Shown piece after piece: positions 61,309 through 64,000 of a stretch of DNA of 64,000 bases; positions within the stretch are counted from its first letter, which is position 1, and each line of letters begins with the position of its first letter. The notes beneath the pieces are model-generated. The model was not told the origin of the DNA and did no database searches. It saw only the letters and a list, made by a program, of their open reading frames with translations. This DNA is from Moheibacter sediminis (GTDB lineage Bacteria > Bacteroidota > Bacteroidia > Flavobacteriales > Weeksellaceae), in assembly GCF_900176425.1 (NCBI RefSeq), contig NZ_FWXS01000011.1, positions 55,523-119,522 on the forward strand. The letters run 5' to 3'. The translations under genes and the position numbers were made by a program.

Positions 61309-62354
61309 ATATATTGGTTTAAATGGATGGAAAGTATTGCAGTAAATTTATTTCCTTCGGAATTCGTTTCGAAATTAAAATTGGTATAAAAAAGTTCAAG
61401 CTGTCGTTTGATATTTTTCAATCCTATTCCCTGTGGCTCGTCTGAATTTTGTATTTCAAATGAATTTTCAACGGACAAAAACAATTCATTTTCTTTGATT
61501 TTCAAATCAATTAAAATATAAGATTCATCCACACTTTGGCTCGCACCATGTTTGAAAGCATTTTCCACAAAAGGAATCAAAACCAAAGGCATGATTTGTG
61601 TTTCCAAATCATCTATTTCATATTTAAATTCAATTTTTAACCTTTCGCTGAATCTGATTTTTTGAAGATCAATGTAATCATTCAGAAATTCAATTTCTCT
61701 GGAAATCGTGATGAATTTATCTTTGGTTTCATATAAAACAAAACGAAGGAGTTTAGATAATTTAAGTACGACATCGGGTGTCTCATCGGATTTTTTGCGT
61801 GCCAGCGAATAGATATTATTCAGCGTGTTGAACAAAAAATGCGGGTTGATTTGAGATTTGAGGAAATTGAGTTCGGTTTCGGTTTTTTCTTTAAGTAAAT
61901 CTTTTTCTCTTTGTTTAAATTTCTGGCTTCGGAAATATTCTTTTAATGAAATCGCTACGCAGGCAATAAAAATTTTATCCATAAAAGAATTTATCATACC
62001 GCTGAAACCGTAAATTCCTACGATTTCCAAATGCGGATAAATGAAATTGACCACAAAATGAACCAAGAATTTATAACCCAAAACAGAAAACAAAAGCAAA
62101 GCTGCCACGAGTGACAATATAAGTTTCAACCAGTTTTTGGATTGATGAGAAAATTTCTCCAAGAAATAAAACATCAGGTAAACCATCGGAATTTTGATGA
62201 ATAAAATCTGAGCAAATTCTTCTAAAAAAGCATGATACAATGACGACCAAAATCCTTGCTGGTACTGAACCTCCATCCAATATGATTCTGTATAGGTTTC
62301 CAACATCAAATAAGGAAGCCAAAACAAAATATGCCGTATCCATCTTTTTTGCAT
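61305..62354 (-). CDS. LytS-type sensor histidine kinase
   Basis: The 349-residue kinase has four predicted membrane helices in its first 130 residues and a His_kinase domain. The phospho-acceptor lies in LNFLKSQINPHFLFNTLNNIYSLA near residue 175, and the ATPase region has VPFVENAFKHGASQS and GIGLKNIKRQL. It lacks a separate periplasmic sensor domain, so the membrane part itself is likely the sensor. Its stop overlaps the regulator start by 4 bp. The start ATG at 62354 is only 4 nt from a -7 promoter element, so its mRNA is probably leaderless. Confidence 0.9.
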   Translation of the reverse strand: MQKRWIRHILFWLPYLMLETYTESYWMEVQYQQGFWSSLYHAFLEEFAQILFIKIPMVYLMFYFLEKFSHQSKNWLKLILSLVAALLLFSVLGYKFLVHFVVNFIYPHLEIVGIYGFSGMINSFMDKIFIACVAISLKEYFRSQKFKQREKDLLKEKTETELNFLKSQINPHFLFNTLNNIYSLARKKSDETPDVVLKLSKLLRFVLYETKDKFITISREIEFLNDYIDLQKIRFSERLKIEFKYEIDDLETQIMPLVLIPFVENAFKHGASQSVDESYILIDLKIKENELFLSVENSFEIQNSDEPQGIGLKNIKRQLELFYTNFNFETNSEGNKFTAILSIHLNQYI

Positions 62355-62358
62355 AGCA

Positions 62359-62366
62359 CAAAAGTA
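62359..62366 (-). promoter_or_regulatory. -7 element of the LytS-type kinase gene
   Basis: The minus strand reads TACTTTTG followed by TGCT and then the start ATG. The exact match to TAnnTTTG, this close to the gene, predicts a transcription start at or within a base of the start codon. Confidence 0.55.
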
Positions 62367-62559
62367 AAGTTTTCAAATGTATGAAATGCAAATTGTTACG
62401 AACCGCATTTTTGAAATTACAAGTGATATAAATTCTTCAACTAAACGTAAAAATTTAATTCAAATCAAACAAAATTACAATCTGCTGCATTTCTGTGTCT
62501 GTCTGTATCAAAACCATTTCTTGCATTTAATTCAACTCTAATTTTAAACAAAAAAAGCT

Positions 62560-63813
62560 ATGATACGAATCTTTATTTTATTGAGTTTAATGATGCTGAA
62601 CCGGGTTTCGGCCCAATGGACAAATGGTGCGGACATTCCGGAAGGAATTCGTGCAGGCAATGCAGTAAGTCATATTGACGAAGGAAATACGGGTTATATA
62701 TATATTATCGGAGGGAGAAATGAGCAAGAAATTATTTCAAACAAAATTTATAGATACAATCTGACAAGTAATTCTTGGGATACCAGGGCTGATTTCCCTA
62801 CCCCAATTTTAGGTTCTTCGAGTGTGAAATTAGGCAACAATATTTATACGATCGGAGGAATGGTTACCACTCCCGGAACAGTGACAAAAACTGTATATAA
62901 ATATAGTATAGGTGATAATTCTTGGTCAGAAGTCGCTGAGTTTCCGCGTCCTTTTACAGATGGAGATGCGGTTGCCTATCAGGATAGTTTGATCTATGTG
63001 GTGGGAAGTTACAATAATGAACGGACTTATGTTTACAATGTAAATACGGACAAATGGCGTGAAGGAACAGCTGTTCCGTCTCCCGGATTTGCCTTGTCAT
63101 ACGGCGCGTTATCAGTTTATGGAGATAAGTTAATTTACGTTGGTGGTTCTAACGGAACTTTTTCAGGAACTTATTGGAACACGGTTTGGTTTGGAGAAAT
63201 TGACCAAAACAATCGTTCACAAATTATATGGACAGAAGGAACTCCTTATCCCGGAATGACGAGGACTTTCTTTGAAATCGCGCCTTGGAAGAATGGTGTA
63301 ATTCTGATTGGAGGAACGACGGATAATACTTTTGATACTTTCACAGATGAGAATTATTTCTACAATGCTGAATTAAACACCTGGACGGAATTAATGCCAA
63401 AGCCTACAGCATGGAACACCGGAAATGCTGCATCGATTTTCGTCGATGGGAAATGGAAATTGGTGTGTACAGGGGGATATGCAGTCGATTATTTACCCAA
63501 TACTGAAATTTACACGCAGGAAAATCTAAGCACTTCCGATACTGATGATACGGCCTCTTGTCATCTCAAACACGCAAAATCCATCGGAGGAAAAAATCCA
63601 ATGTTGAGTTTTTGTACGACTGATAATGGAAATGTTGAACTTGTGATTTGGGATGCACAAGGCCGGTTAATCAATCATCAGAAATCCATTGCACAAAATG
63701 CCGGAAAACATTTAGTTTCACTGAAACAGTTCAACCTGAAATCTGGAATTTACTTCTGCCAACTCTCGCAAAACGGAATTTCAACCACTCAGAAAATTCA
63801 AATCATTAACTAA
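62560..63813 (+). CDS. Secreted kelch-repeat protein with T9SS-like C-terminal domain
   Basis: The 417-residue protein has a signal peptide (RVSAQ, near residue 19). About six kelch repeats follow (residues 25-325), each with the pattern YIIGG or YTIGG and a later W, for example YIYIIGGRN, NSWDTRADFPTP, KLGNNIYTIGG and LIYVGGSNG. The repeats predict a beta-propeller. The C-terminal 80 residues (VELVIWDAQGRLINHQ; LKSGIYFCQLSQNG; KIQIIN) look like a T9SS sorting domain, although the usual YPNP motif is missing. It is divergent from the two-component system; ligand and role are unknown. Confidence 0.8.
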   Translation: MIRIFILLSLMMLNRVSAQWTNGADIPEGIRAGNAVSHIDEGNTGYIYIIGGRNEQEIISNKIYRYNLTSNSWDTRADFPTPILGSSSVKLGNNIYTIGGMVTTPGTVTKTVYKYSIGDNSWSEVAEFPRPFTDGDAVAYQDSLIYVVGSYNNERTYVYNVNTDKWREGTAVPSPGFALSYGALSVYGDKLIYVGGSNGTFSGTYWNTVWFGEIDQNNRSQIIWTEGTPYPGMTRTFFEIAPWKNGVILIGGTTDNTFDTFTDENYFYNAELNTWTELMPKPTAWNTGNAASIFVDGKWKLVCTGGYAVDYLPNTEIYTQENLSTSDTDDTASCHLKHAKSIGGKNPMLSFCTTDNGNVELVIWDAQGRLINHQKSIAQNAGKHLVSLKQFNLKSGIYFCQLSQNGISTTQKIQIIN

Positions 63814-63844
63814 TTTTTTTATGAAATATAGGTTGTAGTAGATG

Positions 63845-63903
63845 TAAAAACCCTAAGCCGAAAAGCAAATTACTTTGTACTCAAATTTCGGTTTAGGGTT
63901 TGA
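63845..63903 (+). terminator. Long-stem hairpin after the kelch gene
   Basis: AAACCCTAA/CCGAAA and TTTCGG/TTAGGGTTT form an interrupted long stem of about 15 bp with one mismatch and a large loop. No strong T-run follows. It may slow or end transcription, together with the second hairpin downstream. Confidence 0.6.
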
Positions 63904-63924
63904 TTATTCCTACTTCTAAAATCA

Positions 63925-63952
63925 AATACCCCGGATTACCGGGGTATTTTTC
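63925..63952 (+). terminator. Intrinsic terminator
   Basis: AATACCCCGG pairs perfectly with CCGGGGTATT across a 4-nt loop (ATTA), followed on the plus strand by TTTTTC. It should end transcripts from the kelch gene, and it also lies downstream of a probable minus-strand gene at the window edge. Confidence 0.9.
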
Positions 63953-63969
63953 TTGAGCTAAATTTTAAA

Positions 63970-64000
63970 TTATTGAGCAATTGCTTTTCTGTTATATTTT
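63970..64000 (-). CDS. Probable 3' end of a minus-strand gene cut by the window edge
   Basis: The minus strand here reads KYNRKAIAQ followed by TAA at 63970-63972, just before a strong hairpin. The position and basic, plausible coding content suggest the last codons of a gene that continues beyond the window. Nine codons are too few to identify it, and another frame is also open. Confidence 0.25.
   Translation of the reverse strand, partial: KYNRKAIAQ

Overview
This window looks like chromosomal DNA of a Flavobacteriales bacterium (Bacteroidota), probably from the Weeksellaceae/Flavobacteriaceae side. It is AT-rich. Several promoters match the Bacteroidota form (TTTG, a spacer of about 18-21 nt, then TAnnTTTG), and Shine-Dalgarno sequences are rare. 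At least five proteins carry or appear to carry type IX secretion (T9SS) C-terminal sorting domains, and gldI and a porT-like gene are present. The isoprenoid gene is of the mevalonate type (mvaD), and menaquinone is the quinone being made. No phage, integrase, transposase or CRISPR array was found. Genus and species cannot be fixed from the sequence alone.

Layout. 1-5.75 kb (mostly minus): a truncated lipoprotein, a coiled-coil protein that has lost its zinc ribbon cysteines, a Nif3-like protein, then nrnA-gldI-cyclophilin/FKBP fusion. 6-15.5 kb: menaquinone genes (menA, an MBL hydrolase, menC, a DUF1684 lipoprotein, menE) interrupted on the opposite strand by a truncated hemoglobin and a 1474-residue secreted modular protein. 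15.5-29 kb: a minus-strand housekeeping run (rnz, rdgB, CPBP protease, rlmH), a YihY protein, T9SS cargo, mvaD with a sugar-epimerase-like gene, an AraC-type sensor-regulator overlapping an FAD oxidase, and der. 29-36.3 kb: topB, a decayed RelE/ParE toxin fragment, pnp, rpsO, ubiE/menG and porT.

36.3-45.3 kb (plus): an aromatic amino acid operon (pheA, DAHP synthase-chorismate mutase, rsgA, dtd, two DUF3857/transglutaminase-like proteins, a MazG-like hydrolase, aroA). It is preceded by a 25-codon leader peptide containing the run FYYFFW and by a strong intrinsic terminator, which is the classical layout of ribosome-mediated attenuation. 45.3-47.5 kb: small conserved proteins, tRNA-Leu(TAG), and a pseudogene broken by a fourfold 16-bp tandem repeat.

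47.5-52.2 kb: a divergent haem-uptake-like locus. A T9SS-secreted HmuY-like protein faces a TonB-dependent receptor with a FRAP/NPDL-like haem motif and a second, lipoprotein HmuY-like partner. A 19-bp Fur-like inverted repeat lies in the shared promoter over both -33 elements. 52-64 kb: a DinB protein, two GC-rich intergenic repeat or structured elements, Mrp and NifU-type Fe-S proteins, a DUF3108 protein, a second TonB receptor, nadC, mdh, a LytTR two-component system and a kelch-repeat secreted protein.

The two observations most worth testing are the aromatic leader-peptide attenuator at 36369-36504 and the two-HmuY haem locus with one operator serving both directions.
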